The notes beneath the pieces are model-generated. The model saw only the letters and a list, made by a program, of their open reading frames with translations, did not search any database and had not been told where the DNA came from. 64,000 nucleotides of DNA from Gemmatimonas sp. (GTDB taxonomy: Bacteria > Gemmatimonadota > Gemmatimonadetes > Gemmatimonadales > Gemmatimonadaceae). Both the position numbers and the translations under genes were made by a program. This document shows, one piece after another, positions 8,480 to 17,184 of this stretch. The first letter of the stretch is position 1, and each line of letters starts with the position of its first letter. The stretch lies in the NCBI RefSeq assembly GCF_031426495.1, contig NZ_JANPLK010000002.1, positions 124,001 to 188,000 of the forward strand. The letters run 5' to 3'.

Positions 8480-8986
8480 ATGGCCGAAAGTACGCAGAAA
8501 AAACTCGAACGAGTCCGCCCGCCTCGCATTCAGATCTCCTACGAGGTCGAAACCGGCGGCGCCATCGAGATGAAGGAACTTCCCTTCCTCATGGGCGTGC
8601 TCGGTGACTTCAGCGGAAACCCCGCGGAGCCGCTCCCGCGCCTGAAGGATCGCAAGTTCGTCGAGATCACGCCCGACAACTTCGACGACACGCTCGCCAG
8701 CATGAAGCCGCGCCTGCAGTTCTCGGTCGAGAACAAGCTCAGCGAAGATGCCGACGCGCCGAAGCTTGGTGTCGAGCTCAACTTCCGCACTATGGATGAC
8801 TTCTCGCCCGATGCCGTGGCCAAGCAGGTCAAGCCGCTCCGCGAGCTGCTCGAGCTGCGCACGGAGCTCGCGAATCTGCGCGCCAATCTGCAGACCAACG
8901 AGAAGCTCGACGAAGTGCTGCAGGACACGCTGGGCGACGCCGACAAGATGGCCAGGCTGAAGGCCGAACTCGGGCTGGAGAGCTAA
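8480..8986 (+). CDS. tssB: TssB (VipA) T6SS contractile sheath small subunit
   Basis: The 168-aa product starts MAESTQKKLERVRPPRIQI, a typical TssB N-terminus. It contains the conserved LPFLMGVLGDFSG stretch and the FVEITPDNFD segment. TssB and TssC form the contractile sheath. An upstream in-frame ATG at 8408 would add 24 atypical residues. The ATG at 8480 is preferred because it has GGAG 7 nt upstream and gives the family's normal length. It is the first gene of the long plus-strand operon and is followed after 1 bp by tssC. Confidence 0.97.
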   Translation: MAESTQKKLERVRPPRIQISYEVETGGAIEMKELPFLMGVLGDFSGNPAEPLPRLKDRKFVEITPDNFDDTLASMKPRLQFSVENKLSEDADAPKLGVELNFRTMDDFSPDAVAKQVKPLRELLELRTELANLRANLQTNEKLDEVLQDTLGDADKMARLKAELGLES

Positions 8987-8987
8987 C

Positions 8988-10466
8988 ATGGCCGAAGCAC
9001 AAAAGGCGGGCGCACAGGCCGTCACGACCGACGCCGAACTCTCGCTCCTCGACCAGATCGTCGAGCAGGGCAAGATGGGCAAGGATGCCGAGACCAAGGG
9101 CCGCGGCAAGGACCTGGTGAAGCGGTTCGTCAGCGAAGTCCTCGAAGGCGCGATCACGATCAATCGCGACACCGAGACGATGATCAACGCGCGTATCGCG
9201 CAGATCGATCATCTGCTGTCGCTCCAGGTGAACGAGATCATGCACCACCCCGACTTCCAGAAGCTCGAAGGATCGTGGCGTGGCCTGCAGTTCCTGATGA
9301 AGCAGAGCGAGACGAGCGCCATGCTCAAGATCAAGGTGCTCAACGTCTCCAAAAAGGACCTGCTCCGCGATCTGCAGCGAGCGCCCGAATTCGATCAGAG
9401 CGCGCTGTTCAAGAAGGCGTATGAAGAAGAGTACGGGGTCTTCGGCGGTACGCCGTTCGGCGCACTCGTCGGCGATTATCAATTCGACAAGAGCGGTCAA
9501 GACATCGAACTGCTCGAGAAGATCTCCAACGTGGCGGCCGCCGCGCACGCGCCGTTCATGACGGCCGCGTCGCACGACATGCTCAATCTGCAGAGCTGGA
9601 CGGACCTCGACACGCCGCGTGATCTCGCCAAGATCTTCGACAGCACCGAGTACGCCCGCTGGAAGACGTTCCGCTCGAGCGAGGATGCCCGCTACGTCGC
9701 GCTCGCCGCGCCGCGCGTGCTCATGCGCGAGCCCTACGGAGCGGCCACCGTGCCGGTCGAAGCGTTCAACTACGAAGAGCGCGTCGATGGCTCGAACCAC
9801 GAGCATTACTGCTGGGGCAACGCCGCGTACGCCATGGCCGCCAACGTCAACAAGGCGTTCGCGATGTACGGCTGGTGCGCGCAGATCCGCGGGGTTGAAA
9901 GCGGTGGATTGGTGGAAGGGCTCCCCATCCACAACTTCCGCACCGAGTCCGGCGAACTCGCCATGAAGTGCCCGACCGAGGTGCAGATCACCGATCGTCG
10001 CGAGAAGGAACTCGCCGACCTCGGCTTCGCGCCGCTCGTGCATCAGAAGGGTACGGCCAACGCCGCGTTCTTCTCGGTGCAGTCGGCCCAGAAGCCCAAG
10101 GCGTACGACTCGCCGGGTGCCACCGCCGCGGCGCGGTTGTCGGCGCAGCTGCCGTACATCTTCGCAACCTCGCGCTTCGCCCATTACCTCAAGGTGATGA
10201 TGCGCGACAAGATCGGCGGCTACACGTCGCGCGCCGAAGTCGATTCGTTCCTGAACCGCTGGATCCAGAACTACGTCGCCGTTGAAGGGGCCACCGCCTC
10301 GATCAAGGCGAAGAAGCCGTTGTCGGAAGCGCGGGTCGATGTGGTGGAAATCCCGGGCAAGCCGGGCGCCTATCGTGCCGTCGCGTTCCTGCGTCCGCAC
10401 TATCAGCTCGACGAGCTGGCCGTGTCGATGCGTCTGGTGGCCGAGCTCCCCGCTGCCGCGAAGTAG
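8988..10466 (+). CDS. tssC: TssC (VipB) T6SS contractile sheath large subunit
   Basis: The 492-aa protein has the family's normal length. Hallmarks include the SWRGLQFLMKQSE segment, EEYGVFGGTPFGALVGDY, a conserved ANVNKAFAMYGWCAQIRG stretch, and a C-terminus ending in the FLRPHYQLDELAVSMRLV region. It interlocks with TssB to build the sheath that contracts to push the Hcp tube. Its start codon lies 1 nt after the tssB stop, so the two are probably translationally coupled. Confidence 0.98.
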   Translation: MAEAQKAGAQAVTTDAELSLLDQIVEQGKMGKDAETKGRGKDLVKRFVSEVLEGAITINRDTETMINARIAQIDHLLSLQVNEIMHHPDFQKLEGSWRGLQFLMKQSETSAMLKIKVLNVSKKDLLRDLQRAPEFDQSALFKKAYEEEYGVFGGTPFGALVGDYQFDKSGQDIELLEKISNVAAAAHAPFMTAASHDMLNLQSWTDLDTPRDLAKIFDSTEYARWKTFRSSEDARYVALAAPRVLMREPYGAATVPVEAFNYEERVDGSNHEHYCWGNAAYAMAANVNKAFAMYGWCAQIRGVESGGLVEGLPIHNFRTESGELAMKCPTEVQITDRREKELADLGFAPLVHQKGTANAAFFSVQSAQKPKAYDSPGATAAARLSAQLPYIFATSRFAHYLKVMMRDKIGGYTSRAEVDSFLNRWIQNYVAVEGATASIKAKKPLSEARVDVVEIPGKPGAYRAVAFLRPHYQLDELAVSMRLVAELPAAAK

Positions 10467-10519
10467 TCCCGCCCGTCTCTGCACATTCATTCTTTCATTA
10501 ACCCTGGAGTATCACGCAC

Positions 10520-11011
10520 ATGGCATTCGATACGTATCTCGACATCACCGGCGTTGAAGGCGAATGCACGGCCAAGGGCTTCGAGAAGAAGATCGAGATC
10601 TACTCGTTCAGCTGGGGCGCGTCGAACCCGACGTCCGTCGGACCTGGCCGTGACGGCCTCTCCGCTGGTCGCGTGTCCGTGTCCAGTTTCAACGTCATGA
10701 AGAAGACCGAGAAGTCGTCGGCCGCGCTCTTCGCCGCCTGCTGCACTGGTCAGCACTATGACAAGGCTACGGTCTCCATGCGCAAGGCCACCGGCACCGG
10801 CGGCCAGGACATCTTCCTCACCTACACGTTCACCGACGTGATGGTGGAGTCCGTGCAGTGGTCGGGTTCGAGCGGTGGCGATGACACGCCGACCGAGTCC
10901 CTCTCGCTCGCGTTCGCCAAGGTCGAGATCGAGTACAAGACGCAGGACGACAAGGGCAAGCTCGCGGTGGCCGGTCAGGCCTCGTGGGATCTCACCAAGG
11001 TCTCCGCGTAA
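10520..11011 (+). CDS. hcp: Hcp (TssD) T6SS inner-tube protein
   Basis: The 163-aa product has the Hcp beginning MAFDTYLDITGVEGE and a beta-rich pattern. It includes FSWGASNP and the late LAFAKVEIEYKTQD strand typical of Hcp1-like tube proteins. Hexameric rings of Hcp stack into the expelled tube. It sits after the sheath genes with a GGAG 10 nt upstream of its ATG. No toxin extension is present, so it is a structural Hcp. Confidence 0.97.
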   Translation: MAFDTYLDITGVEGECTAKGFEKKIEIYSFSWGASNPTSVGPGRDGLSAGRVSVSSFNVMKKTEKSSAALFAACCTGQHYDKATVSMRKATGTGGQDIFLTYTFTDVMVESVQWSGSSGGDDTPTESLSLAFAKVEIEYKTQDDKGKLAVAGQASWDLTKVSA

Positions 11012-11026
11012 AGCGAGGCCCGCGCC

Positions 11027-11728
11027 ATGGCCTCCTCGCAAGCACTCTACGCGGCCGGCCAACTCGGCGCGGCAATCGAAGCGTTGGGCGTCGAGCTCCG
11101 GAATTTTCCGGCCGACGCCCAACGGCGCACGTTTCTGTTCGAGCTGCTCACCTTCGCCGGCGATTGGGCGCGGGCGCAGAAGCAGCTCGACGTGCTCGCC
11201 AAGAACGGCCACATGGCCGAAGCGGGCACGATGCTCTATCGCTCCGCCATCGAGGCGGAGCGCGTTCGTGAACACATGTTCGACACGGGCGATTTTCCGA
11301 CCACCGTCGCCCCGTCGCCGGTCAGCGGCACGCTCAACGGCGAACCGTTCGCTTCGATCGAAGACGCCGACCCCCGGCTCGGCGCCCGACTCGAAGTGAT
11401 CGCCGGCGGACGCTATCTCTGGATCCCGTTCGCGCATCTCGCGTCGCTCTCCATGACACCGCCGGCACGACTCCGTGATCTGCACTGGGCACCGGCACAG
11501 TTGCGTACCGGCCCCTCCGTGGCCGATAAGGAACTCGGCGAAATTCTGCTGCCTGCCCTCTCCGTTGGCGCGTGGCGACACGCCGAAGACGAAATCCGGC
11601 TCGGACGCGCCACCGACTGGGAGGATCTCCCGTCCGGTGAGTTCGCTCCGGTTGGCCAGAAGTTGCTGCGCGTCGACGATCGGCTCGTGCCGCTCGTGGA
11701 TGTGCGGGAACTCGTCATCGCGTCCTGA
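11027..11728 (+). CDS. tagJ: TagJ/ImpE-family T6SS accessory protein
   Basis: The 233-aa protein fits the ImpE/SciE (TagJ) family. Its N-terminal helical half has an FLFELLTFAGDWARAQKQL repeat, followed by a beta-rich C-terminal half with the WIPFAHLASL segment and the WEDLPSGEFAPVGQK stretch. In systems studied, TagJ binds TssB and modulates ClpV recycling of the contracted sheath. The gene lies 15 bp after hcp. A hairpin follows it, so hcp and tagJ may end a shorter transcript. Confidence 0.92.
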   Translation: MASSQALYAAGQLGAAIEALGVELRNFPADAQRRTFLFELLTFAGDWARAQKQLDVLAKNGHMAEAGTMLYRSAIEAERVREHMFDTGDFPTTVAPSPVSGTLNGEPFASIEDADPRLGARLEVIAGGRYLWIPFAHLASLSMTPPARLRDLHWAPAQLRTGPSVADKELGEILLPALSVGAWRHAEDEIRLGRATDWEDLPSGEFAPVGQKLLRVDDRLVPLVDVRELVIAS

Positions 11729-11749
11729 TCGACGCCCGTCGGTGCCAGA

Positions 11750-11800
11750 CCGTCACCGCGTCGTGCGGTGACGGCGGTCGACGTTTCCGTTTCTTCTTCT
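11750..11800 (+). terminator. Putative intra-operon terminator/attenuator after tagJ
   Basis: CCGTCACCGC at 11750-11759 and GCGGTGACGG at 11765-11774 form a perfect 10-bp stem with a 5-nt loop. A pyrimidine-rich, T-rich stretch follows at about 11783-11800, just before tssA. Partial termination here would make more tssB, tssC, hcp and tagJ mRNA than downstream baseplate mRNA, which fits the stoichiometry of the machine. Confidence 0.6.
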
Positions 11801-11804
11801 CGAC

Positions 11805-13700
11805 ATGCCAGTAAACTCCGAGCTTCTCACGTCGCTACTCGCGCCGATTCCGGGTGACAACCCGGCCGGCAGCGACATGCGCTACGATCCGCAGTACGAC
11901 GCCTTCAAAGAAGCGCGGCGGGAAGAGCTCGCGGTCCCCGACAAAGACGGCAACCTGTCCGCCGACCGAAAGGTCGCTGACTGGCAGCGCGCGACCGCCA
12001 TCGGCACCGAGTTACTGAGCAAGTCCTCGAAGGACCTGCAGCTCGCCGCCTGGATGACGGAAGTGCTCCTCCAGCGTCAGGGCGTGTCCGGACTGCACAC
12101 CGGCATCGAACTGCTGCGAGGCATTCTCGAGCAGTACTGGGATACCTGCTATCCCGAAGGCGAAGACGGCGATTACGAACTGCGCAGCGGCCCGCTGGAG
12201 TGGATCGGCAACAAGCTCACGCTGCCGTTGCAGCAGCTCACGATTGCGTCGGGCGGATTGTCGCTGCTCGATTACAACGCGTCGCGCAGCGTGCCCACGG
12301 AAATCGCCATCGGTGCCGCCGCCTACGACGCCCAGAAGAGCCTCACGGCGGCGCGAAGCGAAGCGGAAGCGATGGGCAAGATCATGCCCGAAGCCGCCGA
12401 CGCGGCCATCGAGAACACCGGGAAGGTCTTCTACAAAGCGATGGTGGCCGACATCGATGCCGCCGTCGCCGGTCTCGCGGCGCTCGAGGCCGTGTCCGAC
12501 GATCGCTTCGGCCGCGAGGCCCCGGCGTACACCGGGCTTCGCAACGGTCTGAACGAACTGCGGCGCTTCGCCGCCAGCACACTTGCCCGGAAGCTCGAGC
12601 TCGACCCCGATCCGATCGAAGAAGTCTTTGAAGCGGAAGCCGGCGGCGGCGGCGACACCCCGAGCGATGGACCACAAACGCCGGAGCCCGTCAACAAGCA
12701 GGATGCCGCGCAACGCGTCACCGTCGTCGCCAAGTGGTTGCGCCAGCAGGATGCCACCAGCCCGGCGCCGTACGCCATGCTCCGCGCGTTCCGCTGGGGC
12801 GAGCTGCGCGCCCGCGCGCCGGAACTCGATCCTCGCCTGCTCGAAGCACCGCCCACCCCGATTCGCGCGCGGCTCAAGGCGTTGCTGCTCGACCATCGGT
12901 GGTCCGATCTGCTCGAACAGGGCGAAGTGCTCATGGGTACCGCGCAGGGTCGCGGCTGGCTCGACCTGCAGCGCTACGCGCTGACCGCCTGCGCCAATCT
13001 GGGCAGCGGTTTCGATCCGGTGGCGGCCATCATTCGCAGCGAACTTCAGGCGCTGCTGCGCGCCCTGCCACAGCTCCCCGGAATGACGCTCATGGATGAC
13101 ACGCCCTCTGCCAACGACGAAACGAAGGCCTGGCTGTCCGCCGAAGGTCTCGAAGCTCCTCCAGAAGCGGCCGAAGCCGAGGTCGCGAGCGCCGACGAGT
13201 CCGCCCCTGACAGCGCGATTGGCGATGGGGCAGAGTTGCTCGGTGAAGCCCTCGCCGACGACGAAGCGACCGCACAGCAAGGCGGCCTGCGCGCCACGCG
13301 TCAGCGCCGCGCGCCCGTTGCGACCGGTCGTGACCCGTTCGACATCGCCCGCGCCGAATTGGCCGCCGGTCGCCCCAACAAGGCCATTGAGCGGCTCATG
13401 GCGGAACTCGTGCGCGATCAGTCCGAACGCGGACGCTTCGTGCGACAGACGCAGATCGCGTACATCATGGTTGAAGCCGGACTCAATCAGGTGGCTGAAC
13501 CCATCCTCGAGCGCTTGCTGGAGATCATCGACGATCGCAAGCTTGAAGACTGGGAAGCAGGGGCGCTGGTCGCGCAACCGCTCGCGCTGATGCATACCGT
13601 GCTCACGCGCACCGACGAAGACGCCGCGCGGCGCAACAAGTTGTACTTGCGCATCTGCCGACTCGATCCGCTGCAGGCGTTGGCCTTGCAGCAGAGCTGA
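11805..13700 (+). CDS. tssA: TssA T6SS cap/baseplate assembly protein
   Basis: The 631-aa product begins with an ImpA_N-type domain: LLAPIPGDNPAGSDMRYD, and later the LELRSGPLEW-like segment seen here as YELRSGPLEWIGNKL. TssA proteins prime assembly of the tube and sheath. A Glu/Ala-rich linker at about residues 440-500 separates the N-terminal part from a helical C-terminal domain (about 505-631) with a DPFDIARAELAAGRP TPR-like start. The length fits the long TssA class. It is followed by tssE after 14 bp. Confidence 0.93.
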   Translation: MPVNSELLTSLLAPIPGDNPAGSDMRYDPQYDAFKEARREELAVPDKDGNLSADRKVADWQRATAIGTELLSKSSKDLQLAAWMTEVLLQRQGVSGLHTGIELLRGILEQYWDTCYPEGEDGDYELRSGPLEWIGNKLTLPLQQLTIASGGLSLLDYNASRSVPTEIAIGAAAYDAQKSLTAARSEAEAMGKIMPEAADAAIENTGKVFYKAMVADIDAAVAGLAALEAVSDDRFGREAPAYTGLRNGLNELRRFAASTLARKLELDPDPIEEVFEAEAGGGGDTPSDGPQTPEPVNKQDAAQRVTVVAKWLRQQDATSPAPYAMLRAFRWGELRARAPELDPRLLEAPPTPIRARLKALLLDHRWSDLLEQGEVLMGTAQGRGWLDLQRYALTACANLGSGFDPVAAIIRSELQALLRALPQLPGMTLMDDTPSANDETKAWLSAEGLEAPPEAAEAEVASADESAPDSAIGDGAELLGEALADDEATAQQGGLRATRQRRAPVATGRDPFDIARAELAAGRPNKAIERLMAELVRDQSERGRFVRQTQIAYIMVEAGLNQVAEPILERLLEIIDDRKLEDWEAGALVAQPLALMHTVLTRTDEDAARRNKLYLRICRLDPLQALALQQS

Positions 13701-13714
13701 GGACCGCACCCGGC

Positions 13715-14206
13715 ATGGCACGCACCGAACTCGATCGCGCCGTTCAACCCTCGTTGCTCGACCGTCTCACCGACGAAAACCCTCGGGCGAGCGGCGACGT
13801 GGCCGTGTCCCGCGAGGAATCCGTGCGACGGTTCCGACAGGCTGTGCAGCGTGACGTCGAAGCATTGTTGAATACGCGACGCTGCATCGTCGAGATCGGG
13901 CCGGGCGATGTGGAGCTCCGTCGGTCGGTGCACGAGTTCGGCATTCCCGATACCACCGGATTGGCGGTCGGCACCAACGCCGGTCGCAAGCTGCTCACCG
14001 ACGACATCAAGGACGCGTTGCAGCGTTTCGAGCCGCGTCTCATGAACGTCTCCGTGCGCCTCACGGACAGCGATCAGATCCGGACGCCGCAGGTGCGCTT
14101 CGCCATCGAAGCCACGCTGCGGATGGATCCGAGCCCTGAACAGATCGTGTTCGACACCGTCCTGGAAATTGCCAGCGGCTCCTACGCCGTAGACGAGAAC
14201 GGCTGA
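13715..14206 (+). CDS. tssE: TssE gp25-like T6SS baseplate protein
   Basis: The 163-aa product has the gp25/TssE signature: an RRDVEALLN-like segment (QRDVEALLNTRR), then ELRRSVHEFGIPD, and a C-terminal beta region with the VRFAIEATLRMDPSPE strand. TssE is the sheath-initiating wedge protein of the TssEFG baseplate. Its TGA stop shares one base with the ATG of tssF (14206), indicating coupled translation. Confidence 0.95.
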   Translation: MARTELDRAVQPSLLDRLTDENPRASGDVAVSREESVRRFRQAVQRDVEALLNTRRCIVEIGPGDVELRRSVHEFGIPDTTGLAVGTNAGRKLLTDDIKDALQRFEPRLMNVSVRLTDSDQIRTPQVRFAIEATLRMDPSPEQIVFDTVLEIASGSYAVDENG

Positions 14207-16068
14207 TGGCCAAAGACGCGCGCGAACAACGGGAACTCAAGGACTACTACGAGTTCGAACTCACCTATCTCCGCAAGCTCGGAGCCGAGTTCGCACAACG
14301 CTATCCCAAGATTGCGTCCCGGCTGCAGCTCGAAACGAGCAAGACCGAAGATCCGCATGTCGAGCGCCTGCTCGAGGGCTTCGCGTTTCTCGCCGCCCGC
14401 GTGCACCGCCGTCTCGACGACGATTTTCCGGAAATCTCCGAGGCGCTGCTGGAGATGCTGCACCCGCAGTTCGTGCGGCCCGTGCCATCGATGTGCATCG
14501 TCGACATGCCGCTCGACCCCGCGCAGGGCCGGCTGCCCGATGGGCATCACGTGCCTCGTGGCAGCGTGCTGCAAACGCAGCCGGTCAATCGCGTGCGGTG
14601 CAACTTCCGTACGGTGTACGACACCACGCTGTGGCCGCTCACGATCACGAACGCCGAGTGGACTACGCCCGACCGCGCCGGGGCCGGCACCAGCGCGCGC
14701 GATGCGGTCGGGGCGATTCGTCTCGAGATCCGGGCGTTCGAGGGCGTCAAGCTGGCCGACCTCGCCATCGAGGCGCTCCGCTTGCATCTCGCCGGCGGCA
14801 CCGGTGTCGTCGATACGCTGTACGAGCTGCTGCTGAACAACACGATGCAGGTCGTCGTGCGCAATCCCGACCGACCGCACCAGCCGCCGATCGTCATCAA
14901 GCCGAGTGCGGTGAAGGCGGTGGGTTTCGGTGAGAACGAGAACATGCTGCCGTATCCGAACCGCACCTTCGGCGGACACAATCTGCTGCTGGAGCTGTTC
15001 GCGTTTCCGCAGAAATTTCACTTCGTCGACCTCGAAGGGTTCGGCGACGCGGTACGCGCGCTCGGTGCCGCCGATCGCGTCGACGTGAGTTTTCTCGTCA
15101 GTTCGTTCGAGCGCGCCGATCGTCGGCAGCAGCTCGAGCTCGAGCTGTCGGCGAAATCGTTCCGGACAAATGCCACACCCGCCGTGAATCTCTTCCAGCA
15201 GTCGGCCGAGCCGATCCTGCTGACCGAGCGTCGTTTCGAGCATTTGGTCGTGGCCGAAGTACGGCAGCGACTGGAAGTTGAAGTGTGGTCGGTCGATGAC
15301 GTGAAGCTGGTGGAACACGAGGGCAGTGAAGCGCGCGAGATCTCGCCGCTGTATTCGCATCGGCACAACATCAGTGGTGCCGGTGACGATGTCTTCTGGC
15401 ACGTGAGCCGTCGACCGGCACCGTGGCGCACCGATGGCGGCACCGAGCTCCATCTGGCGTTCAGCGACATGAGTGGTACCGTGCGCGCCCCCGATGTGGA
15501 TGTGGCGTCGCTCCGCGTGAGCTGCTTCAACGGCGACATGCCGAGCCTCTTGCCGTTCGGCGCCGACAACCGTGGTGATTTTGAGTTGATCGGTGCCGGT
15601 CCGATTCAGCGCATCAACTGCGTGGTCAATCCCACCAAGTCGGTGCAACCGGCGCTCGGCAGCTCCATGCTCTGGCGCATGATCTCGTCGCTGTCGCTCA
15701 ACCATCTCTCGATCGTCGATGGCACGCCCGATGCGCTGCAAGAGTTGCTGCGGCTGCACAACCTGAGCGACGACCTCGGCGCCGAGCGGCAGATCGACGG
15801 ACTGGTCAAGGTCAGTAGCGAGCCGTCGTTTGCACGCGTCGATTCCCCACACGGGATCGCCTTCGCGCGCGGTCGTCGCATCGAGCTGGAGTTCGACGAA
15901 CAGCAGTTCCCCGGCGGCGGCATGTTCCTCATGGCCACTGTGCTGGAACGGTTCTTCGCATTGTATGCGTCGATGAACAGCTTCACCCAGGTCGCCGTGC
16001 GATCGCGGCAACGTCGGCGACCGGTCACGGAGTGGCCGGCCCGCGCCGGTGGGCGGACACTGATATGA
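14206..16068 (+). CDS. tssF: TssF (VasA) T6SS baseplate protein
   Basis: The 620-aa protein has the family start: LKDYYEFELTYLRKLGAEFA, followed by AQRYPKIASRL and the VERLLEGFAFLAARVHRRLDD region that defines TssF. The LLEMLHPQFVRPVPSM segment and the C-terminal GGMFLMATVLERFFALYAS stretch are also typical. TssF pairs with TssG in the wedge. It overlaps tssE by 1 bp and tssG by 4 bp (ATGA). Confidence 0.97.
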   Translation: MAKDAREQRELKDYYEFELTYLRKLGAEFAQRYPKIASRLQLETSKTEDPHVERLLEGFAFLAARVHRRLDDDFPEISEALLEMLHPQFVRPVPSMCIVDMPLDPAQGRLPDGHHVPRGSVLQTQPVNRVRCNFRTVYDTTLWPLTITNAEWTTPDRAGAGTSARDAVGAIRLEIRAFEGVKLADLAIEALRLHLAGGTGVVDTLYELLLNNTMQVVVRNPDRPHQPPIVIKPSAVKAVGFGENENMLPYPNRTFGGHNLLLELFAFPQKFHFVDLEGFGDAVRALGAADRVDVSFLVSSFERADRRQQLELELSAKSFRTNATPAVNLFQQSAEPILLTERRFEHLVVAEVRQRLEVEVWSVDDVKLVEHEGSEAREISPLYSHRHNISGAGDDVFWHVSRRPAPWRTDGGTELHLAFSDMSGTVRAPDVDVASLRVSCFNGDMPSLLPFGADNRGDFELIGAGPIQRINCVVNPTKSVQPALGSSMLWRMISSLSLNHLSIVDGTPDALQELLRLHNLSDDLGAERQIDGLVKVSSEPSFARVDSPHGIAFARGRRIELEFDEQQFPGGGMFLMATVLERFFALYASMNSFTQVAVRSRQRRRPVTEWPARAGGRTLI

Positions 16069-17126
16069 GCGCGGCCCGGGACGCGCGCAATCGGCGTCGG
16101 TTGGCCCGCAGCCTCGAGGAGTCCGGCAGCAGCTACGACTTCTTCCAGGCCATGCGGCTGCTCATGCGCCTCTACCCGGATCGTTCGGCGGTGGGCGGTT
16201 GGGATGATCCTGCCCGCGAAGTCGTGCGCCTGTCGGTGCCGCCGTCCTTCGCGTTTCCGCCGTCCGAGATCGCGAAGCTCGAGCTCCCCAGCGCATCCGA
16301 CGAGCATGAGATGACGGGGATGACCGGCGAGTTCACCAATCGCACGCAGGCGCGCATGGCCGTGCGCTTCATGGGGCTCACCGGTCCGCAGGGCGTGCTG
16401 CCGCACGTGTACACCGAGCACGCGGCCGCCCGGGTGCGTGCGCGCGATACCGCCTTCCGCGATTTTCTCGATCTCTTCAATCATCGCGCGCTATCGCTGT
16501 TTCACCGCGCCTGGGAGCGCTATCGGCCGTATGCGGCGGCCGAGCATGGCGCCGAAGATCGGCTGCGTTCGCACCTGCTCGACCTCGCCGGCATCGGCAC
16601 CGAGGGTGTGCAGCGGAACAGTCGGGTGCCGGTCGACATCCTGGCCTATTACGCCGGCCTGCTGGCGCTTCGCACCCGGCCCGCCGTTGGGCTCGCGCAA
16701 ATGATCGGCGATCACTTTGAGGTAGCAGCCACCGTCGAACAGTTCGTCGGCGAATGGCAGACGCTGCGCCACGGCGGACAGCTCGAGCTCGGGGATGATG
16801 ATCTGGATGGGCGGCTCGGGTCGGCTGTGCTCGGTAATGCCGTCTACGATCCGCTCGCCCGCGTGCGTCTCCGCCTCGGACCACTCTCGTACGCCCAATT
16901 CCAGACGTTTCTCCCCGGTGGCCGCGCGTACGACCGCCTTCGCGAACTCGCGCGGCTGTATGCCGACGACCAGGTGGGCGTCGAGGTGCAGCTCGTGCTG
17001 GCGCGCGACGAAATCCCGCCGTCGTCGCTCGGTACCGCCGGTGCACCGACGCTCGGATTCGGGACCTGGCTTCGCGCGAAGCCCCCGGTGCAGGATGCCG
17101 ACGACGTTCGCTTGATCCTCTGTTGA
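16065..17126 (+). CDS. tssG: TssG (VasB) T6SS baseplate protein
   Basis: The 353-aa product has the TssG layout: YDFFQAMRLLMRLYPD near the start, the EMTGMTGEFTNR-like segment, the GLTGPQGVLPHVYTE motif, and FLDLFNHRALSLFHRAWERY. The start at 16065 is chosen because its ATG overlaps the tssF stop as ATGA; a GTG at 16032 in the same frame would lie inside tssF. It completes the tssE-tssF-tssG baseplate block. Confidence 0.95.
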   Translation: MSAARDARNRRRLARSLEESGSSYDFFQAMRLLMRLYPDRSAVGGWDDPAREVVRLSVPPSFAFPPSEIAKLELPSASDEHEMTGMTGEFTNRTQARMAVRFMGLTGPQGVLPHVYTEHAAARVRARDTAFRDFLDLFNHRALSLFHRAWERYRPYAAAEHGAEDRLRSHLLDLAGIGTEGVQRNSRVPVDILAYYAGLLALRTRPAVGLAQMIGDHFEVAATVEQFVGEWQTLRHGGQLELGDDDLDGRLGSAVLGNAVYDPLARVRLRLGPLSYAQFQTFLPGGRAYDRLRELARLYADDQVGVEVQLVLARDEIPPSSLGTAGAPTLGFGTWLRAKPPVQDADDVRLILC

Positions 17127-17184
17127 CTGTGTTGCCGCCGTTGCCGCCGTTTTCCTTTCCCGCTTTCTCGCTGACGGAGTCGTC

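Noticed and set aside
8829..10490. Long open frame (553 codons) on the minus strand opposite tssC
   Set aside because: It is a GC-rich antisense shadow of tssB/tssC. The plus strand encodes clear sheath proteins, and the antisense peptide is Arg/His-rich with no domain.
12012..13721. Open frame of 569 codons on the minus strand opposite tssA
   Set aside because: It mirrors tssA codon structure and shows no recognisable domain.
14182..16011. Open frame of 609 codons on the minus strand opposite tssF
   Set aside because: It is the shadow of tssF; the sense frame is unmistakable TssF with coupled neighbours.
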